NCBI RefSeq assembly: GCF_027789125.1
Contig: NZ_JAQFVF010000025.1
Span: 62,001-126,000, forward strand
Direction: 5' to 3'
From: Paenibacillus aestuarii
Lineage (GTDB): Bacteria > Bacillota > Bacilli > Paenibacillales > NBRC-103111
DNA: 64,000 nt
Positions 33,531 through 43,038 of this stretch are shown in pieces. Numbering within the stretch: the first letter of the stretch is position 1; the number at the start of each line of letters is the position of its first letter. The notes beneath the pieces were generated by a model. That model had not been told where the DNA came from. It saw only the letters and a program-made list of their open reading frames with translations, and searched no databases. Both the position numbers and the translations under genes were made by a program.

Positions 33531-33960
33531 TCAGATTCGCCCGGGCGTCACCCTGGAGAGAGTAACCTGGTTACCTTGAAGGGTGAGTGACGCTTTATGC
33601 GTAATAATGCCGAGCACTTTATCCAGGAATCCTAGCGGAATCGCATTGAAAAAACGCCCCGTCTCCTCTGTGCTCAGCACATGTGAGGAGTCTACCGTAA
33701 TGCCGTTCACGCGCAGAGGCCAGTGCAATCGATCATGTAGTAATAATTAACGCCCAGCGATTTAAGCAATCAGATGCTATCTTAGCTGAACTATCCGGTG
33801 CGTTGTCGAGCCAGTCATACTTCACTTTACCGCCCTTTCTCGGAAAATCCGTCATCCCGAGCTTTGGAATCAGATACTTACGGAACTGCTCCCGCGTATC
33901 GTTCTCCCAATTACCGATTGACGCCTTATCGAGATCTATATTTATCTCTAAAATTCCTCC
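33531..33960 (-). pseudogene. Frameshifted gene of unknown family
   Basis: A strong AGGAGGAGG site near 33955-33963 on the minus strand is followed by a coherent frame, EINIDLDKASIGNWEND then TREQFRKYLIPKLGMTDFPR and KGGKVKYDWLDNAPD, with no proper start codon. Near 33745 this frame hits a TGA. The coherent sequence moves through a second frame (GVNYYYMI) and then into the frame ending at 33531 (HWPLRVNGITVDSSHVLST, then FFNAIPLGFLDKVLGI). So at least two frameshifts and a lost start codon are present. I do not recognise the family. Tail residues resemble secreted or 'stalk'-type Paenibacillus proteins, but that is weak. Confidence 0.5.
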
Positions 33961-34032
33961 TCCTACCGCAACAATTTACCCAATTATTGAGTCTATATTT
34001 ACAACATTAGGTAATTGAGGTGGAAACCGTAT

Positions 34033-35016
34033 ATGAACTTCAAAACACGAATCAAGTCTTTTATTTGCCTCGTCTTTGTCATGATGCTGGTCAATTTTAT
34101 TTGTAATATGCAGGCTGATGCTGCGCTGCCACCGCACAGAGCAATTGACCCACCCAAAGTCCCACCGGTCATTACCTTATTCGAACAGACGCCGCTCTAT
34201 TCCACGCCTGACGATTCGCGCAAGCCATTTGCAGCTCTTACTCCTCAAGATGTAACTACCGTCGATGCAGAGCAAGCCTGGTACATGAAACAGCGCGGTG
34301 AAAAGGTATGGATCAAAATTAAGACCACATGGGCAGGTGATCTCTGGATGCACCTAGACTATGACAAAATTGGCGTCGTCAAGCCGCTCGATACGAACAT
34401 TGCACTGCTCTGGGACACCGCCCTTTATACGCAACCATCCTTATCAACGATGACAGAAGTTGTGCTCGCTCCGCAAACCGTTCACGCGAATGCCGTATTC
34501 GAATCACCTGTATCGTATTTATCCAACTCCTATCGGATTGAGACCTCGTGGCTAGGGGATATGTGGGTTGTCTCTCAGCCTCATATGCTGATAGATATGG
34601 AGATTTTAAATCAGGAGATGGATCTGCCGACCGAAACCTTGTACATGGAGGACTATGATACATCGAATCGTTTGCAGCGTCCCTCGGATGTCAAGATGAT
34701 TCCACCGCAGAAAGTATTTGCCTTCGAAAAAACACAGAATGGAGTTTACCATGTTCGGTCTCAAGATGGTAACACTTTCTGGATTCAGCCGGAATTTGCA
34801 CAGCCTGCAGGGGCAGAGCCAATCAAAGAACGGCTCAAACTATTGAAGGACGTGAGGCTCTACCTGTTTCCAACGATGCCTTTCCCAACCTTCGGGGTGT
34901 TATCGGCTCAAACCGTAGATGCATTTGAACGATGGACCGATCCGCAAAACGAACAATGGTACCATATTCATACTTGGGCCGGAGATATGTGGGTGCAGCC
35001 GGATAAACCACTTTAA
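34033..35016 (+). CDS. Secreted protein with four SH3-like 'TWAGDLW' repeats
   Basis: A 327-residue exported protein. A signal peptide covers about residues 1-30 (basic start, then FICLVFVMMLVNFICNMQADA). The mature part has four units of about 70 residues, each starting with a 'LYSTPDD/LYTQPSL/LYMEDYD/LYLFPTM' strand and ending in a Trp-rich motif: TTWAGDLWMHLDYD, TSWLGDMWVVSQPH, a diverged third unit (GNTFWIQPEF), and HTWAGDMWVQPD. The pattern suggests bacterial SH3-like domains that bind wall peptides or polymers, with no catalytic domain. ATG 34033 follows GAGGTGG; an in-frame ATG at 34015 lies before that site. It is monocistronic with a strong terminator. Confidence 0.7.
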   Translation: MNFKTRIKSFICLVFVMMLVNFICNMQADAALPPHRAIDPPKVPPVITLFEQTPLYSTPDDSRKPFAALTPQDVTTVDAEQAWYMKQRGEKVWIKIKTTWAGDLWMHLDYDKIGVVKPLDTNIALLWDTALYTQPSLSTMTEVVLAPQTVHANAVFESPVSYLSNSYRIETSWLGDMWVVSQPHMLIDMEILNQEMDLPTETLYMEDYDTSNRLQRPSDVKMIPPQKVFAFEKTQNGVYHVRSQDGNTFWIQPEFAQPAGAEPIKERLKLLKDVRLYLFPTMPFPTFGVLSAQTVDAFERWTDPQNEQWYHIHTWAGDMWVQPDKPL

Positions 35017-35112
35017 TAAAAGCTTCTGATCGAAGAGCCTTCGAGGAAGATGCATTCGTTAACGGAAGCTCTTTCGCTGCTTGCCAACGCTCGGACCAGT
35101 ACGATGTGTAAC

Positions 35113-35145
35113 AAAAAACCATTCGTTAAAAACGAATGGTTTTTT
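35113..35145. terminator. Bidirectional terminator
   Basis: AAAAACCATTCGTT and AACGAATGGTTTTT form a long stem with A/T tracts on both sides. It ends the SH3-repeat gene and the convergent MATE gene. Confidence 0.9.
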
Positions 35146-35194
35146 GTGGTTTATTATTCCTAAGTGCAGCCGTCGCTTGAAAGTGATACCCCTT

Positions 35195-36586
35195 TCATAA
35201 AGCGACATTTTCTTTCGCTTCTGGCGAATAAGAATCAAACGCTCGGATCCATTTGAATCGATTTACTTTTATAATCGCTACAAAGCATTTCAAGATTTGG
35301 TCCGATTTCAGACAAATAAATGTAACCAATGGTGAAAGATTGAATACAAAAGCACAAAGTGCCGAGGCTGGCAAAACAATCAGCCACATGAAAATGGTAT
35401 CATTGTATAAAACAAATTTGGTATCCCCACCACTACGAACGATTCCTGTTAAAGAAGGCATCTGATAAGCAGTCCCACACACGGTGATGGATAATACTGT
35501 CATGAACTGCAGGGCAAGGCCCCTTGCTTCAGCGGAAATGGAATAAAAGTCCAGGACATAATCCTTAGCAATGAACAGAGCAGCGCCTGTACATAATCCA
35601 ATGATGAGATAGAGCATCTGCAGCGTCTTGGCGTAAGCTTTGATTTTATCCATATGCCCTTCGCCAATCGTTTTGCCGATTACGACGGTAGTAGCACTTG
35701 CAGAGGCAAAAACAACGACGGATACAATCTGAAAAATAGTTGTCGCTATGCTGTTTGCCGCAATCGCAGCTTCACCCATATGCCCCAGAACGGACGTCTG
35801 TGTCGCCATTGCGATCCCCCAGATAAAGTTTGACATTAGAATAGGTGACCCCAACTTGACATAATGCTTAAACAACTCCATATCAATTGTAAAGAAATCT
35901 CTCAGCTTCAACAGGATCTTCCGATCAAATCGCTTCACGAAGATGCAGACTATGATCAATTCAATTATTCTTGAAGATAAGGTTGCTATGGCAGAACCCT
36001 GCACGCCTAGACTTGAAAAACCAAAATGTCCGTAGATCAAAACATAATTCAGGCAAACATTGATGATGAGCGTGGTCGAGGACAAAATAAAGCCGATCTT
36101 CACCGTCTCCACACTCCGCAATGTCGCAAGCAGAATACTGGTAACGGAAAAAAATATGTAGGAGAAGCAGATGATCTTAATGAATTTAGCTCCCTCAGCA
36201 ATAACACTCTGATCATTTGTAAACAAAGAAAGTAAGCTTTGTGGAAAGAAAAAGACGATAGCCCACATAATCAAACCAACAAGAATCGAAAGGCGCATTC
36301 CTATGCTGGCAATCCTCTTAATCGATCCGATATCATTTGCCCCCCAGTACCTTGACGCCATAATGACAAGCCCTTCACTCACTCCCATGACTAGCATTTG
36401 CAGCACAAACTGAATCTGATTGGCTATCGCGACACCGGACAACGCCGATTCACTGTAACCGCCGATCATTAAATTGTCGGATAAGTTGACCCCGAAAGTA
36501 ATCAAGTTTTGTAATCCGATGATTAGGGTCAGCGTAAAAAAGGTTTTGTAAAATAACGTCTCTCGTACAAATAAACTCAAAAACAA
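35195..36586 (-). CDS. MATE-family multidrug/metabolite efflux protein (first copy)
   Basis: A ~463-residue membrane protein with about 12 helices in two similar halves, typical of MATE exporters. Conserved segments include NLSDNLMIGGYSESALSGVAIANQIQF in the first half (split over residues ~33-59) and GEAAIAANSIATTIFQIVSV in the second. They exchange Na+ or H+ for cationic drugs or metabolites. TTG 36586 is the best start, six bases after GGAGG; the upstream extension to 36625 lacks a ribosome site. The protein is basic at its C-terminal end. No regulator is adjacent. A second, different MATE gene lies at 58.5 kb. Confidence 0.88.
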   Translation of the reverse strand: MFLSLFVRETLFYKTFFTLTLIIGLQNLITFGVNLSDNLMIGGYSESALSGVAIANQIQFVLQMLVMGVSEGLVIMASRYWGANDIGSIKRIASIGMRLSILVGLIMWAIVFFFPQSLLSLFTNDQSVIAEGAKFIKIICFSYIFFSVTSILLATLRSVETVKIGFILSSTTLIINVCLNYVLIYGHFGFSSLGVQGSAIATLSSRIIELIIVCIFVKRFDRKILLKLRDFFTIDMELFKHYVKLGSPILMSNFIWGIAMATQTSVLGHMGEAAIAANSIATTIFQIVSVVVFASASATTVVIGKTIGEGHMDKIKAYAKTLQMLYLIIGLCTGAALFIAKDYVLDFYSISAEARGLALQFMTVLSITVCGTAYQMPSLTGIVRSGGDTKFVLYNDTIFMWLIVLPASALCAFVFNLSPLVTFICLKSDQILKCFVAIIKVNRFKWIRAFDSYSPEAKENVAL

Positions 36587-36825
36587 CACCCGCCTCCATC
36601 TTAGAGTTAATTCATTTATCAACAAAACAATTGACTATGTGCACATTACTTCTGCAACTATGCGGTAGCCCGACCCCAAAGCTTATGGTGGAAGCTGGCG
36701 AGATCTACCATTTGATTTCTTACAGTATAAGGATTCATCCCATAGAATGAAAAGGCATAATCTGGTTAGGACATGCACTATTTGGCTAAAAAACGAGTGT
36801 GTCCATTGCCGGATTCAATAAAAAA

Positions 36826-36855
36826 GGAACAGCTGCCGGTTCGGCAGTCTGCTCC
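36826..36855 (-). terminator. Terminator of the GH18-like gene
   Basis: Stem CTGCCG/CGGCAG with extra outer pairs; TTTTTT follows on the minus strand, just after the stop codon. Confidence 0.8.
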
Positions 36856-36861
36856 GGTATT

Positions 36862-39800
36862 TTATTCAACGGCATCCGAAGACGGATTGATGAGTAGCAA
36901 AGGCTGATTAACGGCGTTTTCGCGACTGTTTATCGTTACCAAGATCGATGTCGTGTTCGGATCCATGAATCGGAACGTCGCCTTCCGATCGGTCGCCATC
37001 TGCGTCTGAACGAATCCAGTTACGTCTAGGGAATACCAGCCCGCCTGATCGACGCGCACGAATCCGACATTCTGAGCGCCTGCCCCTAGCCGGTTGTTCC
37101 AGTTCATCTTCGCCTCGCTCCAGGTATCCCCATCATAGCCATACACCCACAGATTCATCGGCTTGGCCAGAGGCGTTGGCACGTAGAAACGAAGCTTGGC
37201 TGTTTGCACCGGCTCCGTGTACGTGCCCAAATCAAATTTCATGAACGCCATCCGATCTCCCCCACCGGCCGCTTTGGGAAGATCCACGACTTCCAGCGTA
37301 TCTACGCTTCCATATACAGCTTCAGCTACATTCTCGTACACGAAAGTATCCTCGCTTGGCAGGAACACGTTATTGACTACTGCCGAACGCACGACCTGCA
37401 GTGTATACACATCCGTTTCGCCCGTTTTCCCGGTAACCGTCATTGAAATCCGAGTCTCCCCTTCGCCCAGCGCGATGGCTGCGGATGGGGTTCCGCTTGG
37501 CGTTTCGACTCCATTGACCGCAATCACACTACCCGCATTCGAAGCTGTCGGCGTCACCGTAATGGATTGCTGCTGCGCAGGAACCGTCACCGTATAATTG
37601 GTTCGATTCTTTGCAAACGGTGCATCCCATGTGCCTGCGCTTACCGTCAAGCCGTCAAGTCCCGTTCTCGGATACAGCGCCGTTATATGCGGCTCGTCGT
37701 AGGCTTGAGCCCAGTAATAGCCTGTCGCCGTCACGCGACGTGGCTCGAAGCCGACCTGCTGGCCATCTGGTATGCTTTCGGACGTCAGAGTCAGCCAGCC
37801 GGCCTCATCTGCCGTGCCGCCCTTATACACGCCGCCTGCATAATGGAAGCGGCCTTCAATGGCAGCACCCGGAATGGCTGCACCGGTGACCTGGTCGACC
37901 GCCTGCACGCTTGCCACAGCACGGCCGGAGCCCGCCGTCACGTTCAAGCCTCGCAAAATCATCGGCTTCAGCGCCGTGCTGCCTGTCGTAGCGGACGCTT
38001 CAGGAGACGCAGGACCTAAGTTCCCTTGTAAATCCACGGCCGCAACCCGGTAATAATACGTCGTATCCGGCAGCAGTCCGATATCCGTATACGACAAACT
38101 TCTGGCCAATCCCGTTACGGTTGCCGGTCCTGGAGTAAAGCCACTATGCGTGCTGCGGTAGACGACATATCGATCGACCCAATTGTTATCGAATGCCATA
38201 CCGAATTTCACTTGAATCTGCTGGAAATTCAGCGCTTTAACCGTCGGGGCAGCGGCAATCAGGTCAGGCGCCTGTGTATCGGCCGGCGGCTCCCAGAAAG
38301 TACCGCCTTCTCCCCAATAGGACGGCAAGTGAAGCAGGTCGTCATAATGATGCATTGCGATGCCGCCGAAGGCATCGGAGCCGCCGAATGCGGCATACAC
38401 CTTATCTAATTCCCGCTCCATGCTGGCCCGCCCCTCCTCCTGGAACGTGATCGTCTCCGGATCACCGCTGTTGGCAATATCCTTCGTTTCGACGCCGATG
38501 ACGACCGCATGATTTTTGCCGATCGAGTGCGCATAGCTGATTTCATCCCGTGCGCCGGCGATGATGCCAACAGAGCCGTCTGCGGTATCCCGGTAATCCA
38601 TGATCGAGACGTAATCGCTGATGTCCAAGACGTGCTCGGCCAGCGACTTGGTGCTGCCGTTCCAAGTAATATTGAGCGCCGATGCCGAGGAATCGTACCA
38701 CTTCGGAATCGCTGGCCCGAAAGGTAAATTAATGCCAGCAGCCTTGATCCGGTCGATCATCTTTTGCAACCCGTCCAGGTATTGGAGCTGTAAGGATGGA
38801 TACTCGTTATTAAAGTCCGGAGAAATATAAGGTTCAATGTCAACGTTGACACCATCGAACTTCTCATTCACGCCTGAGGCTAGGTTATAATTGATGATGC
38901 CCTCTACTTCCCCGACCGCACGATCGTGATATACTTCATACGCGCCAAAATAAGGCGGCGTGGTGCCGCCTGAGATACAGGCCTGCACCGCAAAGCCCTG
39001 ATCATGGGCCCAAGAAATAAAATTGCGAAGCTTGCCAGGATCCTCCTCCAAAATATCCATGCCGTTATAGGGACCGACCGCCAAATAAAAGGTCTTGACG
39101 GGATCGGAGCCGAAAGTAGCTGTATCCTTAGCGAACGCGTTTAGCACGCTGCGTGCATTCGGATTGAGCAGCAATTGATACGTTTCCGGCTCCCAAATCC
39201 ACATCGACCGATCCTGATCGGCCATATGGAATACTTCGACCGTGCCTTTGCCAATTTTGGTATAGGTGGTTGAACTGCGCCCGATATGACCCTGATCGTC
39301 GATCGTTCTAGCTTCGATGCTAACGGTCTGATCACTCAGGCCATCCGTATTCCAGTGCCAGGTGTAATGGTTTCCAGTCCGTGCGGCTTGCTGCCATGAA
39401 CCGTGATTCACGCGAACGTCCACCTGTTTCACCTGATTTGGCGAATCGATCGTAACCTTCACTGGGACGGTCCCATGAACTGTCTCACCGTCACCTGGAT
39501 TGGAAATTGTGACTAGGGGACTGCCTGCTTGAGGATTGTCGACAGTCAGCACGACAGTGTGGCTCCAAACACCGTACCGTGTATCGATATTCAGCCCTAG
39601 CGCGTTTATCCGAACATCACCATTGTATACACTTGTGTCTAGCTCATAATGCCAGGTACCGGAATTGCTGTCATCCGGATTCGCCTCCATAACCGCCGCC
39701 ACCTGTGTGGTACCGTTAATGTACAATTGGATGTCATACGTATCCGTATAAGTCCCTGATAGGGTCAGCATTCCTGCTTGAACCACCGTATGGTCTATGG

Positions 39801-39927
39801 GGTTATCCAAGGTGACCGCCGAACGGGCACTGGCGTGAGCCGTCCTCACGTTGAATGGGGCGATAAGGCTTATGACCATGAAAAATACCAAACATGCCTT
39901 CATCCATGCTTTGTAAACTTTCTTCAT
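36862..39927 (-). CDS. Large secreted GH18-like TIM-barrel protein with FN3 and DNRLRE/CBM96 domains
   Basis: A 1021-residue exported protein. Signal peptide about 1-33. Two Ig-like domains lie at about 38-135 and 138-225. A TIM-barrel at about 230-545 has KFDGVNVDIEPY (E365), which matches the GH18 DxxDxDxE motif with Asn at one Asp position, and DYVSIMDYRDT (GH18-like MDY). A fibronectin type III domain lies at about 553-650, a bridging domain at 655-760 and a cadherin-like beta sandwich at about 770-850. A DNRLRE/CBM96-type domain (about 860-1012) ends the protein with FRFMDPNTTSILVTINSREN. It is probably a chitinase- or peptidoglycan-like glycan hydrolase outside the cell. The start follows GGGAGAG. 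It is GC-richer than its neighbours. Confidence 0.8.
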   Translation of the reverse strand: MKKVYKAWMKACLVFFMVISLIAPFNVRTAHASARSAVTLDNPIDHTVVQAGMLTLSGTYTDTYDIQLYINGTTQVAAVMEANPDDSNSGTWHYELDTSVYNGDVRINALGLNIDTRYGVWSHTVVLTVDNPQAGSPLVTISNPGDGETVHGTVPVKVTIDSPNQVKQVDVRVNHGSWQQAARTGNHYTWHWNTDGLSDQTVSIEARTIDDQGHIGRSSTTYTKIGKGTVEVFHMADQDRSMWIWEPETYQLLLNPNARSVLNAFAKDTATFGSDPVKTFYLAVGPYNGMDILEEDPGKLRNFISWAHDQGFAVQACISGGTTPPYFGAYEVYHDRAVGEVEGIINYNLASGVNEKFDGVNVDIEPYISPDFNNEYPSLQLQYLDGLQKMIDRIKAAGINLPFGPAIPKWYDSSASALNITWNGSTKSLAEHVLDISDYVSIMDYRDTADGSVGIIAGARDEISYAHSIGKNHAVVIGVETKDIANSGDPETITFQEEGRASMERELDKVYAAFGGSDAFGGIAMHHYDDLLHLPSYWGEGGTFWEPPADTQAPDLIAAAPTVKALNFQQIQVKFGMAFDNNWVDRYVVYRSTHSGFTPGPATVTGLARSLSYTDIGLLPDTTYYYRVAAVDLQGNLGPASPEASATTGSTALKPMILRGLNVTAGSGRAVASVQAVDQVTGAAIPGAAIEGRFHYAGGVYKGGTADEAGWLTLTSESIPDGQQVGFEPRRVTATGYYWAQAYDEPHITALYPRTGLDGLTVSAGTWDAPFAKNRTNYTVTVPAQQQSITVTPTASNAGSVIAVNGVETPSGTPSAAIALGEGETRISMTVTGKTGETDVYTLQVVRSAVVNNVFLPSEDTFVYENVAEAVYGSVDTLEVVDLPKAAGGGDRMAFMKFDLGTYTEPVQTAKLRFYVPTPLAKPMNLWVYGYDGDTWSEAKMNWNNRLGAGAQNVGFVRVDQAGWYSLDVTGFVQTQMATDRKATFRFMDPNTTSILVTINSRENAVNQPLLLINPSSDAVE

Positions 39928-40249
39928 GCGGCATACTCTCCCTTCTTCATTAACAAATTAACGAATTGGATTCACATTCACCTCATCATTACCGGTTCCT
40001 CCCATTAATTGGATTGGCCGTTCTATTCCAAATTTTAACTCACGCTGGGACGTAATGTAAGCCCTTTCGAGAAAATAGATAAAGGTCCCCTACACATGTA
40101 GCGGATTTTGCGAAGAACTATTCATTTATCTGCTAAAAAGTAACCGGTGCATGATAGGCGTATTTTACTATCTTTTCTTGAGTCTGAAACTTACGAGCAT
40201 TGGGCTGCGTCTATACATAAACGAAGTTAACTTATTAGGAGCAGATGAT
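39928..40249. other. Divergent promoter region
   Basis: About 320 bp between the GH18-like and NlpC/P60 genes. AT-rich stretches are present, but no confident promoter pair or operator was found apart from a short palindrome CTACACATGTAG near 40092. Confidence 0.3.
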
Positions 40250-41281
40250 ATGAGAATAAAAAAAGGTCTCCAAACCGGAGCCGCTTGTATGATGCTGATG
40301 ATCGGACTCATGCCGGCTGCCGTCGCTCAAGCTGATACGGACAGTCCTCCTGCCGTTTTCTTGGACGGCCGTCCGCTTTCCTTTGAAACCCCGCCCATCA
40401 TCGAAAACGGGTTCAGCCTTGTCCCGCTTCGTTCTATATTCGAAGCTGAAGGCGCCAAAGTAACATGGGATGAAGCGACTCGTACAGTAAAGGCTGTGAA
40501 AGATGACACTGTATTTACATACCAAATCGGGGAAATGACTGCAACGAAAAATAATGAAACGATCGCCATGCCCATCTCCGGCAAAATTATTGCAGGGAAC
40601 ACGTTGATCCCGCTTCGATTAATCAGTGAAACGCTTGGCAATCTCGTGCAATGGCATAATTACGACCGATCGATTACGATCTCATCTGCCAAAAGCTATG
40701 AAACCACCATAGAATATGGCGTTAACCTGCGTGACGCGCCGAACACTGGTTCGCAAGTGCTTCGGATGATTCCAAAGAAAGAGAACATTCATGTCATTCG
40801 AGAGATGAACCCGAACTGGCTGGAGGCGCAAACGAAAGACGGTGCGATCGGCTTTCTCTCCGCTGACCCGCAATACACCGATTATGTGAACTCGGACCTA
40901 ACAGAGAAGAAAGCGAATGACTTGCTCGCGCTCGGGTTCAAATTCTTGGGAACGCCGTACGAGTTTGGTGCCTCCTCCGATCAAACCAAAACGTTTGATT
41001 GCTCTTCTTTCGTCCGATATTTGTTCAAAGAGGCACTCTCTATCGAGCTCCCGCGCGTCTCCTACGACCAAGCCCAGGTAGGGAAAGAAGTCGGACTTGC
41101 CGATCTACGTAAGGGCGATTTGCTATTCTTCAGCGCTCGCGGTCTGGACATTGGACATGTGGGCATTTATGCAGGTGACGGAAAGATACTTCATACGTAT
41201 TCCAAAGAGGAAGGCGTTCATATCGAAGACTTTAATGACAAGTGGAAGAAACGTTTTGTTACAGCCAAACGATTATTTTAA
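40250..41281 (+). CDS. Secreted NlpC/P60 endopeptidase with copper-amine-oxidase-like (stalk) domain
   Basis: A 343-residue exported protein. Signal peptide about 1-27. A Cu_amine_oxidN1 'stalk' domain lies at about 35-148 (VFLDGRPLSFETPPIIENG, then LVPLRSIFEAEGAKVTWDEA, repeated as TLIPLRLISETLG). An SH3-type domain lies at about 155-210. The NlpC/P60 papain-like domain covers about 218-343, with catalytic Cys251 in FDCSSFVRYLF and His303 in GHVGIYAGDG. It cuts peptidoglycan stem peptides (gamma-D-Glu to diamino acid). ATG 40250 follows AGGAGC and starts the signal peptide; earlier in-frame starts lack a ribosome site. A terminator follows. Confidence 0.88.
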   Translation: MRIKKGLQTGAACMMLMIGLMPAAVAQADTDSPPAVFLDGRPLSFETPPIIENGFSLVPLRSIFEAEGAKVTWDEATRTVKAVKDDTVFTYQIGEMTATKNNETIAMPISGKIIAGNTLIPLRLISETLGNLVQWHNYDRSITISSAKSYETTIEYGVNLRDAPNTGSQVLRMIPKKENIHVIREMNPNWLEAQTKDGAIGFLSADPQYTDYVNSDLTEKKANDLLALGFKFLGTPYEFGASSDQTKTFDCSSFVRYLFKEALSIELPRVSYDQAQVGKEVGLADLRKGDLLFFSARGLDIGHVGIYAGDGKILHTYSKEEGVHIEDFNDKWKKRFVTAKRLF

Positions 41282-41292
41282 ATCACTTGAGT

Positions 41293-41321
41293 AAGGCTGC
41301 CAGCATCTGACTGGCAGCCTT
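41293..41321 (+). terminator. Terminator after the NlpC/P60 gene
   Basis: AAGGCTGCCAG and CTGGCAGCCTT are perfect 11-base arms with a 7-base loop. It also faces the convergent acyltransferase gene. Confidence 0.8.
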
Positions 41322-41335
41322 CATGATTTTATATG

Positions 41336-42490
41336 TTAATTCTCATCTTCATTCCTGTAGGATACTGTTCCAAAATCACCGCATAAATCAAGAAAGATCC
41401 CTCTCATATCAAAAATCTCTTTATCTTCTTGTAAATAAGTAAGCACTTCTTTCCTTAAAGAGGTGTCGGGCTTTGCATTCTCTACCTCGGTCAATTCATT
41501 AAATACAAATTTCCATAAAAAGCTTACTGAACCCGCAGTCGGATACAGGTAGAACTGCTTTTGGAACTTTACGATATTGCTGGTAAGCGGTAACATTTCC
41601 CGAAGTTGGGGAGTAAAAAGCCAAGTATGGCATACCATACCTTTATACTTGACCTCTGGAAAATAGGTTGCATAAAATTGTTTCGCTTGCATATAAGAGT
41701 CTCTTATAGATTCCATATCAAAAGCTGTATCTCTTGGAATGTGGATCTCAAGCAAAGTATCGTCTTTGTCCAATACTTTTTTCCATTCATCCCTTTTAAG
41801 CTTGACTTGTTTATTTAAAGCTTTACCAATGGGAGTTATTGGATTTCCAATAAAATAATCTTCCGTTTCCTCATAATTTGTCACAAAGCCATCGGTTGTC
41901 TTCTCTTTATTACATACTCCTTGCATATCTCCATTTGCTCTCAACTCCATCCCTTCACTGCATAAAAGCAAAAAGGTATCTTCCTTGGCATTGTAAAAGC
42001 CTTTTACGATGCCAGAAAATGTCGTTTCCATAAATTGCATTCTACCCAGCCGAAACAATTTGGCTTCAAGATGCCTCCAGATCCAGCTGAAATTTCTGAT
42101 GGCATAATACCCCACTAAGTTATAGGCATTTTGTACCCAAACACTGATATCCCTTAGGGTTTCTACAAATAATTCTTCACTCAGTCCCCTTTCGGAATAC
42201 TTCCGTTCAGTAAGAGGCAGTCTTTGCAGTGCAGCATGCAGGTAAAAGAGAGTGGCTTCATTACCGAAAACTTCTTCCACGTAAGAATGAACAGTCAATG
42301 GTTCCCAGACTGTCGTCCAATATCCGCTTTCGATATAATTCTTATAAAACTCCGAATAAACCTCAAAAAGTTTTTGATCATTATTTATTTTATTTGCTAT
42401 TTTCACTAATATTTCGATTGCACCTTCAGGCATCAAAATTTTCCGGCAGTAATGCTCTGTTAAGTCTTTCGATAATAACAAGAGTTCCAT
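41336..42490 (-). CDS. Acyltransferase-domain protein (NAT_N/GNAT_C type)
   Basis: A 384-residue soluble protein. The first ~140 residues are helical with the YSERGLSEELFVETLRDISVW segment, followed by RNFSWIWRHLEAKLFRLGRMQF and LLEIHIPRDTAFDMESIRDSY (about 140-270), then the MVCHTWLFTPQLREMLP stretch. This order matches proteins annotated as 'acyltransferase domain-containing' with NAT_N and GNAT_C domains. The reaction is unknown. The start follows AAGGGAGGAG. It is monocistronic and AT-rich. Confidence in the fold name is moderate because only motif order was used. Confidence 0.65.
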   Translation of the reverse strand: MELLLLSKDLTEHYCRKILMPEGAIEILVKIANKINNDQKLFEVYSEFYKNYIESGYWTTVWEPLTVHSYVEEVFGNEATLFYLHAALQRLPLTERKYSERGLSEELFVETLRDISVWVQNAYNLVGYYAIRNFSWIWRHLEAKLFRLGRMQFMETTFSGIVKGFYNAKEDTFLLLCSEGMELRANGDMQGVCNKEKTTDGFVTNYEETEDYFIGNPITPIGKALNKQVKLKRDEWKKVLDKDDTLLEIHIPRDTAFDMESIRDSYMQAKQFYATYFPEVKYKGMVCHTWLFTPQLREMLPLTSNIVKFQKQFYLYPTAGSVSFLWKFVFNELTEVENAKPDTSLRKEVLTYLQEDKEIFDMRGIFLDLCGDFGTVSYRNEDEN

Positions 42491-42609
42491 TCATGTACTC
42501 CTCCCTTTTGAACGCACCTCTAGATTGGATTATTTATGGGTAAGTTTACCACATGGCTGAAAATTGTTCATTATACAAAATGCCAGATAAGTTAATGAAG
42601 GCAAACAAA

Positions 42610-42642
42610 AACAACAGCCACGTGTCTGATTGGGCTGTTGTT
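42610..42642 (-). terminator. Terminator after the aldo/keto reductase remnant
   Basis: AACAACAGCC and GGCTGTTGTT arms; on the minus strand TTTTTGTTT follows. It shows where the now broken gene once ended. Confidence 0.75.
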
Positions 42643-42655
42643 GAAGTTGAACATT

Positions 42656-42912
42656 TCAGATGTTCACATATAACATATTATCCTTGGTATAACGATCGCC
42701 CGCCGCTATGCCAATTGGTGCGACTTGATCAATCTTAGCCAACTCTTCTTGTGTTAAAACCATATCTGCGGCAGCGACATTTTTTTCCAGATAGGAAATC
42801 CGACGAGTTCTGTACGGCAGTTAATTGGATGAACGGCGTGCGCGCGGCGAATTGTACCGGCTGCGGCTTCGGACAATCCGATATGCCCTATTTTACCATC
42901 ATTTTTGAAAAT
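42656..42912 (-). pseudogene. Aldo/keto reductase remnant with internal deletion
   Basis: One minus-strand frame reads [20 protein letters not shown] then AHAVHPI, the typical AKR stretch after strand 5. Within a few codons the frame changes to [20 protein letters not shown], then ELAKIDQVAPIGIAAGDRYT and KDNMLYVNI with a TGA at 42656. That is a complete AKR C-terminus. The ~120 residues normally between these parts, and all of the N-terminus, are missing. It lies directly behind the frameshifted phosphatase gene, so this whole strip is decaying. A 61-codon overlapping frame (42888-43073) is not supported. Confidence 0.75.
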
Positions 42913-43038
42913 GCCTTCTTTGGAATTTCACACGCATCATCAATCTCTTCTCCCAAAGTGTCAGATACGAGATCGAGTTTAAATAAATGCCCCCCATTTC
43001 GTATTTCCGGCTTTAGCTTGACTGGAATTTCTGCCGAG

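Noticed and set aside
37196..39335. Frames opposite or within the GH18-like gene
   Set aside because: Same reason: shadows in GC-rich coding DNA without motifs.
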